This document shows, piece by piece, positions 1 through 13,205 of a stretch of DNA of 64,000 bases. Where the stretch lies: assembly GCA_949592205.1 (NCBI GenBank), contig CATIUR010000004.1, positions 83,551,337 through 83,615,336 of the forward strand, given 5' to 3'. The position numbers and the translations under genes are program-made. This stretch comes from Helichrysum umbraculigerum (taxonomy: Eukaryota; Streptophyta; Magnoliopsida; Asterales; Asteraceae). A model generated the notes under the pieces. The model saw only the letters and a program-made list of their open reading frames with translations. It was not told where the DNA came from and did not search any database. The first letter of the stretch is position 1. Each line of letters begins with the position of its first letter.

Positions 1-290
1 TGCACTTTCAGGTAACCTTGCTTTAGTAGGATCGGCCCATCAGGATCCTAGCTCGAGTCGCATGCATAATCTTTTTGCTGGAGATTTTTTTACATTATTT
101 TTGTATTACTATTTATGTAGAAAATCTCTAGTATCTCTTTTGCGAACTCCAACTATTTTGTAAAACTTATTACTTTAATGTAATGTAATTTCAAACGTCT
201 CATTTAGAGTCGTTCATTATGTACCTATGTGCTGTGATTATTGATTAGTCGCGCCCCGAACCGACCCGCTTCCGCACTGTAAATTTGGGA
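1..290 (+). repeat. 3' end of an LTR unit cut by the window edge (unit 0)
   Basis: This is the last ~290 bases of the same unit that follows five times. It matches the 3' end of every later unit, including the block around GGATCGGCCCATCAGGATCC and the terminal CCGCACTGTAAATTTGGG. It shows that the array continues to the left of the window. It carries two variants (TTTTGCGAACTCC and GTCGTTCATTATG) found otherwise only at the 3' end of the last unit. Its junction with unit 1 is slightly different from the others (GGGACTGTAATT). Confidence 0.9.
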
Positions 291-2414
291 CTGTAATTTT
301 TAAATTTAACCGAAACCCTAATTATGTGTATTTAGATATGATTTAGGCTTAATACTTGTAATTACTTGTAACTATTTGTATATTATTGTGAATATACACC
401 TACGTAATTGTTTTGTATTACGCTTACGTAATTAGTTGTAATTACGCGAAACAACCGGACGGAATCCGACAAAACTATACGACGTTGGTGAAAAACTTTC
501 CATAAATAACTTTAAACTATTTTTAGAAGTTATTTATCATTTATTATTATTTTGTTAAAATAATACGCAAAAAATCTAGACGTTTCGATTAAAACGTCTC
601 AAACGCAACTAAAACGCGCGAATTGAATTCGGCAACCAAATGAACGTCAAAATTTAATTTGACAACTTAAATTAAGTACTTGAAATAATACTTCAATGAA
701 AAATTACCCAAATGATATCGTTAATTAAAACAACTCCAAAAAAGTTACACGATTTAACGTTTAACTCGAATAACGAGTAAACGAAACACAGTACGCGAAT
801 GCAGTGCAAGAATTAAATTAAAACACAAGAAACCTTGTGGGGCCCATGGGGGACCAGCCACCTCCGCCTCACCCAATAAACTTCCATGCAAAATGATGAT
901 TATTATTCCTTACATCCCTATTCTCCATACAAGCAACTAAATTCATTTTTTAATTACTTACAACATTTCTCTCCAAAATCACACAAATCTCTCTCTCTAA
1001 ACACAAAAAGTCCAGAGATTTTAACACCAAAAACCTTCCAAGATCATCATCAAAATCGTCATTCATCATCATCATCAAGAAGAAGGAACAAGAAATCAAA
1101 GCTTATTTTCACCATCTCCTCATGTTCTCCATCACATTCTTTGACCTTAGAAGAGGTTGCACTTTGGGACACTCATTGCTTGCTTATTTGATTATTTGCT
1201 AGCTGTTGCTAAACTCAGGTGAGTTCATGGCCCCACTCCTTCAACTATTTTACTGTTTTCGGGGGAGAATGCATACTCGTTTTACTTGCTACTCATTGTT
1301 TAATGAATACACAAATCATTTGGATGACTTTTATAACAAACATGCTATGTTTTAACATCAGTAACTTTTCTTGATATACTTAAATATATTAAGTATCCTA
1401 GAGCTTGTTAATACCTAGACTCGTACATGTACTTGCTCCTAGGCACTTTAGGTCTCTCTACACCTAAGCTCTACAATCACTAGACTTATACTAGCACTTA
1501 AGTGAACATCGCCTAGAGGCATTATCTCACGTGTTAAACTTGGAGTTCGAATACATAAAAGTAGCATACAATAGTTTGGTATATTATACTATTTATGTCA
1601 AGAATTCTATGTGCTAGAAATGGCAAGAAATTGTCAAGAAAATGTCAAGAACCCGTACGGCAATAAATTGTCGAGAATGTAAAGAAAATGTCAAGAACCT
1701 TTACGGCAATAAATTGTCGAGAATGTCAAGAAAATGTCAAGAACCTTTACGGCAAGAAATTGTCGAGAATGTCAAGAAAATGTCAAGAACCTTTACGGCA
1801 AGAAATTGTCGAGAATGTCAAGAACCTTAGATTGCTAGAAATGTCAAGAAACGTCAACAACTTAAGAAATTCAAGAAATAGAAATTCAAGAAATACTTCA
1901 AGAAACCTAGACTTAGGACTTTCAAGAAAACCGAAACTAGATAAACAAGAATAGAAGCTAAGACTTACATTCGGTGCCACACCTTCAAATAAGAATTTAC
2001 ACTCTAAATCACTGAATTTACTAAAGTATAAATTTTATACTTCATCACTTGTTTTATCAATCATATTACTGTTTTCTGATAAAACCTGTGAACTCACCAG
2101 CTTTATAGCTGACTGTTTTAGTATGCATTTTCAGGTAACCTTGCTTTAGTAGGATCGGCCCATCAGGATCCTAGCTCGAGTCGCATGCATAATCTTTTTG
2201 CTGGAGATTTTTTTACATTATTTTTGTATTACTATTTATGTAGAAAATCTCTAGTATCTCTTTTGTGAACTCCAACTATTTTGTAAAACTTATTACTTTA
2301 ATGTAATGTAATTTCAAACGTCTCATTTAGAGTCGTTTGTTATGTACCTATGTGCTGTGATTATTGATTAGTCGCGCCCCGAATCGACCCGCTTCCGCAC
2401 TGTAAATTTGGGGG
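291..2414 (+). repeat. LTR array unit 1
   Basis: Complete unit. In order it holds an AT-rich 5' part, a GC-richer block near 838-880 (GTGGGGCCCATGGGGG), a pyrimidine-rich leader-like stretch at 890-1200, a CAG|GTGAGT donor-like site at 1216, four copies of a 46-bp minisatellite at about 1640-1825, and an acceptor-like TTTTCAG ending at 2134. A 101-codon open frame at 886-1191 is repeated in all units. It has low-complexity composition and no recognisable domain, so I treat it as leader RNA, not a gene. Confidence 0.88.
1219..2134 (+). other. Putative intron inside the LTR (unit 1 example)
   Basis: The donor CAG|GTGAGT follows a pyrimidine-rich leader, and the acceptor is TTTTCAG at 2134. A branch-point-like GCTGAC lies about 25 bases upstream of the acceptor. 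The predicted intron is 916 bases and contains the 46-bp minisatellite. The same arrangement is present in the other units (the unit 3 donor is mutated) and in four other LTR types in this window. The splice prediction rests on motifs and positional conservation only. Confidence 0.5.
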
Positions 2415-4538
2415 TGTAACTTTTAAATTTAACCGAAACCCTAATTACGTGTATTTAGATATGATTTAGGCTTAATACTTGTAATTACTTGTAACTATTT
2501 GTATATTATTGTGAATATACACCTACGTAATTGTTTTGTATTATGCTTACCTAATTAGTTGTAATTACGCGAAACAACCGGACGGAGTCCGACAAAACTA
2601 TACGACGTTGGTGAAAAACTTTCCATAAATAACTTTAAACTATTTGTAGAAGTTATTTTTCATTTATTATTATTTTGTTAATATAATACGCAAAATATCT
2701 AGACGTTTCGATTAAAACGTCTCAAACGCAACTAAAACGCGCAAATTGAATTCGGCAACCAAATGAACGTCAAAATTTAATTTGACAACTTAAATTAAGT
2801 ACTTGAAATAATACTTCAATGAAAAATTACCCAAATGATATAGTTAATTAAAACAACTCAAAAAAAAGTTACACGATTTAACGTTTAACTCGAATAACGA
2901 GTAAACGAAACACAGTACGCGAATGCAGTGCAAGAATTAAATTAAAACACAAGAAACCTTGTGGGGCCCATGGGGGACCAGCCACCTCCGCCTCACCCAA
3001 TAAACTTCCATGCAAAATGATGATTATTATTCCTTACATCCCTATTCTCCATACAAGCAACTAAATTCATTTTTTAATTACTTACAACATTTCTCTCCAA
3101 AATCACACAAATCTCTCTCTCTAAACACAAAAAGTCCAGAGATTTTAACACCAAAAACCTTCCAAGATCATCATCAAAATCGTTATTCATCATCATCATC
3201 AAGAAGAAGGAACAAGAAATCAAAGCTTATTTTCACCATCTCCTCTTGTTCTCCATCACATTCTTTGACCTTAGAAGAGGTTGCACTTTGGGACACTCAT
3301 TGCTTGCTTATTTGATTATTTGCTAGCTGTTGCTAAACTCAGGTGAGTTCATGGCCCCACTCCTTCAACTATTTTACTGTTTTCGGGGGAGAATGCATAC
3401 TCGTTTTACTTGCTACTCATTGTTTAATGAATACACAAATCATTTGGATGACTTTTATAACAAACATACTATGTTTTAACATCAGTAACTTTTCTTGATA
3501 TACTTAAATATATTAAGTATCCTAGAGCTTGTTAATACCTAGACTCGTACATGTACTTGCTCCTAGGGACTTTAGGTCTCTCTACACCTAAGCTCTACAA
3601 TCACTAGACTTATACTAGCACTTAAGTGAACATTGCCTAGAGGCATTATCTCACGTGTTAAACTTGGAGTTCGAATACATAAAAGTAGCATACAATAGTT
3701 TGGTATATTATACTATTTATGTCAAGAATTCTATGTGCTAGAAATGGCAAGAAATTGTCAAGAAAATGTCAAGAACCTGTACGGCAATAAATTTTCGAGA
3801 ATGTAAAGAAAATGTCAAGAACCTTTACGGCAATAAATTGTCGAGAATGTCAAGAAAATGTCAAGAACCTTTACGGCAAGAAATTGTCGAGAATGTCAAG
3901 AAAATGTCAAGAACCTTTACGGCAAGAAATTGTCGAGAATGTCAAGAACCTTAGATTGCTAGAAATGTCAAGAAACGTCAACAACTTAAGAAATTCAAGA
4001 AATAGAAATTCAAGAAATACTTCAAGAAACCTAGACTTAGGACTTTCAAGAAAACCGAAACTAGATAAACAAGAATAGAAGCTAAGACTTACATTCGGTG
4101 CCACACCTTCAAATAAGAATTTACACTCTAAATCACTGAATTTACTAAAGTATAAATTTTATACTTCATCACTTGTTTTATCAATCATATTACTGTTTTC
4201 TGATAAAACCTGTGAACTCACCAGCTTTATAGCTGACTGTTTTAGTATGCATTTTCAGGTAACCTTGCTTTAGTAGGATCGGCCCATCAGGATCCTAGCT
4301 CGAGTCGCATGCATAATCTTTTTGCTGGAGATTTTTTTACATTATTTTTGTATTACTATTTATGTAGAAAATCTCTAGTATCTCTTTTGTGAACTCCAAC
4401 TATTTTGTAAAACTTATTACTTTAATGTAATGTAATTTCAAACGTCTCATTTAGAGTCGTTTGTTATGTACCTATGTGTTGTGATTATTGATTAGTCGCG
4501 CCCCGAACCGACCCGCTTCCGCACTGTAAATTTGGGGG
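2415..4538 (+). repeat. LTR array unit 2
   Basis: Complete unit of about 2124 bases. It is closest to unit 1 over most of its length, for example sharing the AAAACTTTCC and GTCCGACAAAAC forms. It carries the TTTTGTGAACTCC and GTCGTTTGTTATG variants in its LTR-end block, as do units 3 and 4. The 46-bp minisatellite is at about 3764-3949. Confidence 0.88.
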
Positions 4539-6657
4539 TGTAACTTTTAAATTTAACCGAAACCCTAATTACGTGTATTTAGATATGATTTAGGCTTAAT
4601 ACTTGTAATTACTTGTAACTATTTGTATATTATTGTGAATATACACCTACGTAATTGTTTTGTATTACGCTTACCTAATTAGTTGTAATTACGCGAAACA
4701 ACCGGACGGAGTCCTACAAAACTATACGACGTTGGTGAAAAACATTCCATAAATAACTTTAAACTATTTTTAGAAGTTATTTATCATTTATTATTATTTT
4801 GTTAATATAATACGCAAAAAATCTAGACGTTTCGATTAAAACGTCTCAAACGCAACTAAAACGCTCAAATTGAATTCGGCAACCAAATGAACGTCAAAAT
4901 TTAATTTGACAACTTAAATTAAGTACTTGAAATAATACTTTAATGAAAAATTACCCAAATGATATCGTTAATTAAAACAACTCAAAAAAAAGTTACACGA
5001 TTTAACGTTTAACCCGAATAACGAGTAAACGAAACACAGTACGCGAATGCAGTGCAAGAATTAAATTAAAACACAAGAAAACTTGTGGGGCCCATGGGGG
5101 ACCAGCCACCTCCGCCTCACCCAATAAACTTCCATGCAAAATGATGATTATTATTCCTTACATCCCTATTCTCCATACAAGCAACTAAATTCATTTTTTA
5201 ATTACTTACAACATTTCTCTCCAAAATCACTCAAATCTCTCTCTCTAAACACAAAAAGTTCGGAGATTTTAACACCAAAAACCTTCCAAGATCATCATCA
5301 AAATCGTCATTCATCATCATCATCAAGAAGAAGGAACAAGAAATCAAAGCTTATTTTCACCATCTCCTCTTGTTCTCCATCACATTCTTTGACCTTAGAA
5401 GAGGTTGCACTTTGGGACACTCATTGCTTGCTTATTTGATTATTTGCTAGCTGTTGCTAAACTCATGTGAGTTCATGGCCCCACTCCTTCAACTATTTTA
5501 CTGTTTTCGGGGGAGAATGCATACTCGTTTTACTTGCTACTCATTGTTTAATGAATACATAAATCATTTGGATGACTTTTATAACAAACATGCTATGTTT
5601 TAACATCAGTAACTTTTCTTGACATACTTAAATATATTAAGTATCCTAGAGCTTTTTAATACCTAGACTCGTACATGTACTTGCTCCTAGGGACTTTAGG
5701 TCTCTCTACACCTAAGCTCTACAATCACTAGACTTATACTAGCACTTAAGTGAACATCGCCTAGAGGCATTATCTCACATGTTAAACTTGGAGTTCGAAT
5801 ACATAAAAAGTAGCATACAATAGTTTGGTATATTATACTATTTATGTCAAGAATTCTTTGTGCTAGAAATGGCAAGAAATTGTCAAGAAAATGTCAAGAA
5901 CCTGTACGGCAATAAATTGTCGAGAATGTAAAGAAAATGTCAAGAACCTTTACGGCAATAAATTGTCGAGAATGTCAAGAAAATGTCAAGAACCTTTACG
6001 GCAAGAAATTGTCGAGAATGTCAAGAAAATGTCAAGAACCTTTACGGCAAGAAATTGTCGAGAATGTCAAGAACCTTAGATTGCTAGAAATGTCAAGAAA
6101 CGTCAACAACTTAAGAAATTCAAGAAATAGAAATTCAAGAAACCTAGACTTAGGACTTTCAAGAAAACCGAAACTAGATAAACAAGAATAGAAGCTAAGA
6201 CTTCAAGACACATTCGGTGCCACACCTTCATATAAGAATTTACACTCTAAATCACTGAATTTACTAAAGTATAAATTTTATACTTCATCACTTGTTTTAT
6301 CAATCATATTACTGTTTTCTGATAAAACCTGTGAACTCACCAGCTTTATAGCTGACTGTTTTAGTATGCATTTTCAGGTAACCTTGCTTTAGTAGGATCG
6401 GCCCATCAGGATCCTAGCTCGAGTCGCATGCATAATCTTTTTGCTGGAGATTTTTTTACATTATTTTTGTATTACTATTTATGTAGAAAATCTCTAGTAT
6501 CTCTTTTGTGAACTCCAACTATTTTGTAAAACTTATTACTTTAATGTAATGTAATTTCAAACGTCTCATTTAGAGTCGTTTGTTATGTACCTATGTGCTG
6601 TGATTATTGATTAGTCGCGCCCCGAACCGACCCGCTTCCGCACTGTAAATTTGGGGG
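4539..6657 (+). repeat. LTR array unit 3
   Basis: Complete unit of about 2119 bases. It belongs to the subgroup of units 3-5, marked by AAAACATTCC, GTCCTACAAAAC and AGAAAACTTGTG. The donor-like site is changed from CAG|GTGAGT to CATGTGAGT near 5465. A 12-base piece of the region after the minisatellite is missing, and eight extra bases (CAAGACAC) lie before CATTCGGTGCC. The minisatellite is at about 5889-6074. Confidence 0.88.
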
Positions 6658-8787
6658 TGTAACTTTTAAATTTAACCGAAACCCTAATTACGTGTATTTA
6701 GATATGATTTAGGCTTAATACTTGTAATTACTTGTAACTATTTGTATATTATTGTGAATATACACCTACGTAATTGTTTTGTATTACGCTTACCTAATTA
6801 GTTGTAATTACGCGAAACAACCGGACGGAGTCCTACAAAACTATACGACGTTGGTGAAAAACATTCCATAAATAACTTTAAACTATTTTTAGAAGTTATT
6901 TATCATTTATTATTATTTTGTTAATATAATACGCAAAAAATCTAGACGTTTCGATTAAAACGTCTCAAACGCAACTAAAACGCTCAAATTGAATTCGGCA
7001 ACCAAATGAACGTCAAAATTTAATTTGACAACTTAAATTAAGTACTTGAAATAATACTTTAATGAAAAATTACCCAAATGATATCGTTAATTAAAACAAC
7101 TCAAAAAAAAGTTACACGATTTAACGTTTAACCCGAATAACGAGTAAACGAAACACAGTACGCGAATGCAGTGCAAGAATTAAATTAAAACACAAGAAAA
7201 CTTGTGGGGCCCATGGGGGACCAGCCACCTCCGCCTCACCCAATAAACTTCCATGCAAAATGATGATTATTATTCCTTACATCCCTATTCTCCATACAAG
7301 CAACTAAATTCATTTTTTAATTACTTACAACATTTCTCTCCAAAATCACTCAAATCTCTCTCTCTAAACACAAAAAGTTCGGAGATTTTAACACCAAAAA
7401 CCTTCCAAGATCATCATCAAAATCGTCATTCATCATCATCATCAAGAAGAAGGAACAAGAAATCAAAGCTTATTTTCACCATCTCCTCTTGTTCTCCATC
7501 ACATTCTTTGACCTTAGAAGAGGTTGCACTTTGGGACACTCATTGCTTGCTTATTTGATTATTTGCTAGCTGTTGCTAAACTCAGGTGAGTTCATGGCCC
7601 CACTCCTTCAATTATTTTACTGTTTTCGGGGGAGAATGCATACTCGTTTTACTTGCTACTCATTGTTTAATGAATACATAAATCATTTGGATGACTTTTA
7701 TAACAAACATGCTATGTTTTAACATCAGTAACTTTTCTTGACATACTTAAATATATTAAGTATCCTAGAGCTTTTTAATACCTAGACTCGTACATGTACT
7801 TGCTCCTAGGGACTTTAGGTCTCTCTACACCTAAGCTCTACAATCACTAGACTTATACTAGCACTTAAGTGAACATCGCCTAGAGGCATTATCTCACATG
7901 TTAAACTTGGAGTTCGAATACATAAAAGTAGCATACAATAGTTTGGTATATTATACTATTTATGTCAAGAATTCTATGTGCTAGAAATGGCAAGAAATTG
8001 TCAAGAAAATGTCAAGAACCTGTACGGCAATAAATTGTCGAGAATGTAAAGAAAATGTCAAGAACCTTTACGGCAATAAATTGTCGAGAATGTCAAGAAA
8101 ATGTCAAGAACCTTTACGGCAAGAAATTGTCGAGAATGTCAAGAAAATGTCAAGAACCTTTACGGCAAGAAATTGTCGAGAATGTCAAGAACCTTAGATT
8201 GCTAGAAATGTCAAGAAACGTCAACAACTTAAGAAATTCAAGAAATAGAAATTCAAGAAATACTTCAAGAAACCTAGACTTAGGACTTTCAAGAAAACCG
8301 AAACTAGATAAACAAGAATAGAAGCTAAGACTTCAAGACACATTCGGTGCCACACCTTCATATAAGAATTTACACTCTAAATCACTGAATTTACTAAAGT
8401 ATAAATTTTATACTTCATCACTTGTTTTATCAATCATATTACTGTTTTCTGATAAAACCTGTGAACTCACCAGCTTTATAGCTGACTGTTTTAGTATGCA
8501 TTTTCAGGTAACCTTGCTTTAGTAGGATCGGCCCATCAGGATCCTAGCTCGAGTCGCATGCATAATCTTTTTGCTGGAGATTTTTTTACATTATTTTTGT
8601 ATTACTATTTATGTAGAAAATCTCTAGTATCTCTTTTGTGAACTCCAACTATTTTGTAAAACTTATTACTTTAATGTAATGTAATTTCAAACGTCTCATT
8701 TAGAGTCGTTTGTTATGTACCTATGTGCTGTGATTATTGATTAGTCGCGCCCCGAACCGACCCGCTTCCGCACTGTAAATTTGGGGG
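6658..8787 (+). repeat. LTR array unit 4
   Basis: Complete unit and the longest, about 2130 bases. It shares the unit 3-5 variants and the CAAGACAC insertion of unit 3, but keeps the 12 bases that unit 3 lacks. The minisatellite is at about 8007-8192. Confidence 0.88.
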
Positions 8788-10907
8788 TGTAACTTTTAAA
8801 TTTAACCGAAACCCTAATTACGTGTATTTAGATATGATTTAGGCTTAATACTTGTAATTACTTGTAACTATTTGTATATTATTGTGAATATACACCTACG
8901 TAATTGTTTTGTATTACGCTTACCTAATTAGTTGTAATTACGCGAAACAACCGGACGGAGTCCTACAAAACTATACGACGTTGGTGAAAAACATTCCATA
9001 AATAACTTTAAACTATTTTTAGAAGTTATTTATCATTTATTATTATTTTGTTAATATAATACGCAAAAAATCTAGACGTTTCGATTAAAACGTCTCAAAC
9101 GCAACTAAAACGCTCAAATTGAATTCGGCAACCAAATGAACGTCAAAATTTAATTTGACAACTTAAATTAAGTACTTGAAATAATACTTTAATGAAAAAT
9201 TACCCAAATGATATCGTTAATTAAAACAACTCAAAAAAAAGTTACACGATTTAACGTTTAACCCGAATAACGAGTAAACGAAACACAGTACGCGAATGCA
9301 GTGCAAGAATTAAATTAAAACACAAGAAAACTTGTGGGGCCCATGGGGGACCAGCCACCTCCGCCTCACCCAATAAACTTCCATGCAAAATGATGATTAT
9401 TATTCCTTACATCCCTATTCTCCATACAAGCAACTAAATTCATTTTTTAATTACTTACAACATTTCTCTCCAAAATCACTCAAATCTCTCTCTCTAAACA
9501 CAAAAAGTTCGGAGATTTTAACACCAAAAACCTTCCAAGATCATCATCAAAATCGTCATTCATCATCATCATCAAGAAGAAGGAACAAGAAATCAAAGCT
9601 TATTTTCACCATCTCCTCTTGTTCTCCATCACATTCTTTGACCTTAGAAGAGGTTGCACTTTGGGACACTCATTGCTTGCTTATTTGATTATTTACTAGC
9701 TGTTGCTAAACTCAGGTGAGTTCATGGCCCCACTCCTTCAACTATTTTACTGTTTTCGGGGGAGAATGCATACTCGTTTTACTTGCTACTCATTGTTTAA
9801 TGAATACATAAATCATTTGGATGACTTTTATAACAAACATGCTATGTTTTAACATCAGTAACTTTTCTTGACATACTTAAATATATTAAGTATCCTAGAG
9901 CTTTTTAATACCTAGACTCGTACATGTACTTGCTCCTAGGGACTTTAGGTCTCTCTACACCTAAGCTCTACAATCACTAGACTTATACTAGCACTTAAGT
10001 GAACATCGCCTAGAGGCATTATCTCACATGTTAAACTTGGAGTTCGAATACATAAAAGTAGCATACAATAGTTTGGTATATTATACTATTTATGTCAAGA
10101 ATTCTATGTGCTAGAAATGGCAAGAAATTGTCAAGAAAATGTCAAGAACCTGTACGGCAATAAATTGTCGAGAATGTAAAGAAAATGTCAAGAACCTTTA
10201 CGGCAATAAATTGTCGAGAATGTCAAGAACCTTTACGGCAAGAAATTGTCGAGAATGTCAAGAAAATGTCAAGAACCTTTACGGCAAGAAATTGTCGAGA
10301 ATGTCAAGAACCTTAGATTGCTAGAAATGTCAAGAAACGTCAACAACTTAAGAAATTCAAGAAATAGAAATTCAAGAAATACTTCAAGAAACCTAGACTT
10401 AGGACTTTCAAGAAAACCGAAACTAGATAAACAAGAATAGAAGCTAAGACTTACATTCGGTGCCACACCTTCAAATAAGAATTTACACTCTAAATCACTG
10501 AATTTACTAAAGTATAAATTTTATACTTCATCACTTGTTTTATCAATCATATTACTGTTTTCTGATAAAACCTGTGAACTCACCAGCTTTATAGCTGACT
10601 GTTTTAGTATGCATTTTCAGGTAACCTTGCTTTAGTAGGATCGGCCCATCAGGATCCTAGCTCGAGTCGCATGCATAATCTTTTTGCTGGAGATTTTTTT
10701 ACAATATTTTTGTATTACTATTTATGTAGAAAATCTCTAGTATCTCTTTTGCGAACTCCAACTATTTTGTAAAACTTATTACTTTAATGTAATGTAATTT
10801 CAAACGTCACATTTAGAGTCGTTCATTATGTACCTATATGCTGTGATTATTAATTAGTCGCGCCCCGAACCGACCCGCTTCCGCACTGTAAATTTGGGGG
10901 TGCGACA
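8788..10907 (+). repeat. LTR array unit 5, with the true LTR 3' terminus
   Basis: Last unit, about 2120 bases. It has the unit 3-5 variants in its first part, but its last ~250 bases carry the unit-0 variants. It ends GGGGGTGCGACA at 10907, the same terminus as the solo LTR of this family at 41737, so this is a genuine LTR end and not a unit junction. One of the 46-bp minisatellite copies is shortened (about 10137-10309). The next five bases (GCTTC, 10908-10912) should be repeated at the unseen left end of the array if it entered as one retrotransposon. Confidence 0.88.
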
Positions 10908-13205
10908 GCTTCCAAATTCATGGCTAAATATTTCCCTCCGTCCCTACAAACCAAGCTTAAGAATGATATTACTAACTTTCTCCAAAAAGATAATGAATCG
11001 TTAAGCTCTGATTGGGAACGCTTTAAGAATTTGCTCGGAAGATGTCCGAATCATCAGTTTGCTGAAATGAATCTGGTCTGCACATTCTACAATAGTTTGA
11101 ATCCTCATCACCAACAAACCCTCAATGCTGCTTCATCCGAAAATTTCATGCTACATACTTCAGACGAAGAGTGGAGGTTGATCGAGATGATGACGATACA
11201 TCAACATGACTTGGAGCAAGATGAATCAACTTCGGAGGAAAGGAGTACTTCTAATGCCTTGAACACTTTGAAAGCTCAAATTGAATCAATCACTAAAGTT
11301 TTCAAGGACTTGCAAGAACCTTCTGAACCCAAACACGAGAAGAAACCTCAAAAGCTATTCTCAAGCCAAAGGTCTAAAGAAGATATCCTTGCTACGACTG
11401 GTGAAACCTCTAATCAAGCCCATCATTCAAGATATTTCTATCAGAGGCCAACCAATCAACCTTCTTCTCAATCGTTAGTTCTTTCTTCACCCTCTACTTC
11501 TTCTCATTTGACCTCTCGTCTAAACACCGAAATTTTCAAAAACTTCATTGTTGAACAAAATAATATTAATAAACAAATTCTTAATCTTCAAAACCAAATT
11601 GACGGTTTGCTCAGAATTTCAAACGATTTAGTTAAAAACATGGAGGCTAATGTAAAAAGGTTGTTTTTAAAAGTTGATGAGAAGCAAAGAGAAGAAGCGA
11701 TTAGCAAAGCTGTTTATCATTCATCTTATGATGACATCCTTGTTGTCACTAGAGGAGGAAACGAGACTAATAATGAGAAATCAATAGATATTCTGACAAA
11801 CAAACCTTCTATTTCTTCACCTCCAACTGACTCAGTGCCAGTTAATACACCTGTCACTTCTCCTGAGCCAGCACTTTCTAAAGCCCCAGAAGTCATTATT
11901 CCTACGCGTATACCTTTCCCTGGTAGGCTTAAGAAAGAGAAACAAGAAGCTCAGTTTGGAAAATATCTTGAGATGTTTAAAAGCTTACACTTACATGTCA
12001 AACTTTTAGATGCTTTAGTTGAGATGCCTAGTTGTGCCAAATTCTTTAAATAACTCTTACCAAATAAAGAAAAACTTAGACAAATAGTTAACTTGCCTTT
12101 AGATGTAGAGTGTTCTTTGATCATGCAACAAGGACTACCCCCAAAGCTAGGACATACTGGCCGTTTCACTATACCTTGTTATCTACAGGATGTTCAAATA
12201 AGTAACGCCTTAGCTAACTTAGGAGCTAGTGTAAACCTTATGCCATATTCCCTCTATAGGAAATTAGGGTTAAGCGAACTTTTACCAACTCGTATGACCA
12301 TCCAGCTAGCCGATAGATCAGTTAAACTCCCTCGTGGAATTGCTGAAGATATTATGGTTTGTGTTGATAAATTCGTCTTTCCTGTGGATTTTTTTATCAT
12401 GGACATTGAGGAAGACACCGAAGTTCCACTCATCTTTGGCAGACCTGTCCTAAACACTACCAAGGCCGTCATTGACGTAAATGAAAAATCTTTAAAACTT
12501 CGAGTTGGAACTGAGGAGGTCACCTTCAATGTTGACAAGCTAATGAAACAACCTATGGGAGAAGACCTTGGTCTTGTAGATTCTATGCAGGAAATAATTG
12601 AAGAACACCTGGAAGAGATCCTCGAAGTAAGCAGCACCAGCTCTCTTCCAAACAAGTTCATCACTACCAGAAGACTTTGCCAAGAAGATGGAGGACTATG
12701 CTCAGCTATCTCGGATCCACCAACTACATCTAAGGAAGTATTATTTCCTTTAAAGAAATCCAGCAATCAGCCAAACAGTTCTATCATAGCTGCTCCGCTT
12801 GGATATGGCACACCTGTCACTCTCTTAAGAAGGAACCCTACTCCTGAAGTGCCCGATTCATCTCTCTCAAAAGACCAAATTCTGAAGACTCTAGAAGAGA
12901 TGGAGTCAATGCTTAAACCACCTTCTTCACAATCTGAAAGATCAAATACAGAGATCACTATCAGCACATATTCTTCTGCTCAATAACAGAGATTTGCATT
13001 CACTGAGAACAACAATGCCATAATCACAGAAGACAATGCAATCTCTCACTCTTCAAAAGCAAAATATGAACTAAGAAAAAATGAGCTCTCCGATAAACCA
13101 GAATGGGATGAAATAGCATCAGCTGACCATCCAGAGATCCCTGCAGAAGATTCTGAATTTCAGACGAAGTTCGACAAGCTTAAAAGAGACGAAATTGCAA
13201 GGATG
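10908..13205 (+). pseudogene. gag: A1 gag (5' truncated) and protease region
   Basis: Gag capsid region followed by an aspartic protease region, in one frame from 10908. The capsid part begins at the sequence around FPPSLQTKLKN, contains WERFKNLLGRCPNHQ, and lacks its first ~100 residues because the LTR array interrupts it. A charged linker follows. The protease core is near 12205-12240 with LGASVNLMP and a downstream FGRPVLNTT. The catalytic aspartate expected before LGAS is asparagine here (AAC). Stops are at 12051 and 12984. Downstream is a conserved acidic linker leading into RT. It cannot make a functional product. The copies A2 and A3 in this window provide the comparison. Confidence 0.85.

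Larger units (their letters stand above)
291..10907 (+). repeat. Tandem array of five complete LTR units (~2.12 kb each)
   Basis: Five head-to-tail, near-identical units start at about 291, 2415, 4539, 6658 and 8788, with lengths of about 2124, 2124, 2119, 2130 and 2120 bases. The unit is an LTR. Its beginning matches the sense-strand beginning of the solo LTR at 41737-45000 over several hundred bases, including the GTAATTACGCGAAAC block and the GACGTTGGTGAAAA block. Its end has the same GGGGGTGCGACA terminus as that solo LTR. There is no primer-binding site, gag or pol between units: one LTR end runs directly into the next LTR start (GGGGGTGTAACTTTTAAATT). The right end abuts Athila gag sequence at 10908, so the array lies inside that gene. 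Alternatives to an LTR array, such as a gene-bearing satellite, are unlikely because no unit has a convincing coding region. Confidence 0.92.

Noticed and set aside
301..330. Telomere-like repeat from AAACCCTAA words
   Set aside because: Single occurrences only (ACCGAAACCCTAATTA), not tandem; part of the LTR start.
886..1191. 101-codon open frame repeated in all five array units (also at 3010, 5134, 7253 and 9383)
   Set aside because: Conserved only because the units are near-identical. Composition is low-complexity (Ser, His, Lys, Asn), no domain is seen, and it lies in the leader-like part of the LTR before a splice-donor-like site.
1642..1954. Open frames of 60-90 codons with a repeated MSRT/NCREC pattern
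   Set aside because: They are translations of the 46-bp minisatellite. Two frames are open at once, as expected from a repeat without stops.
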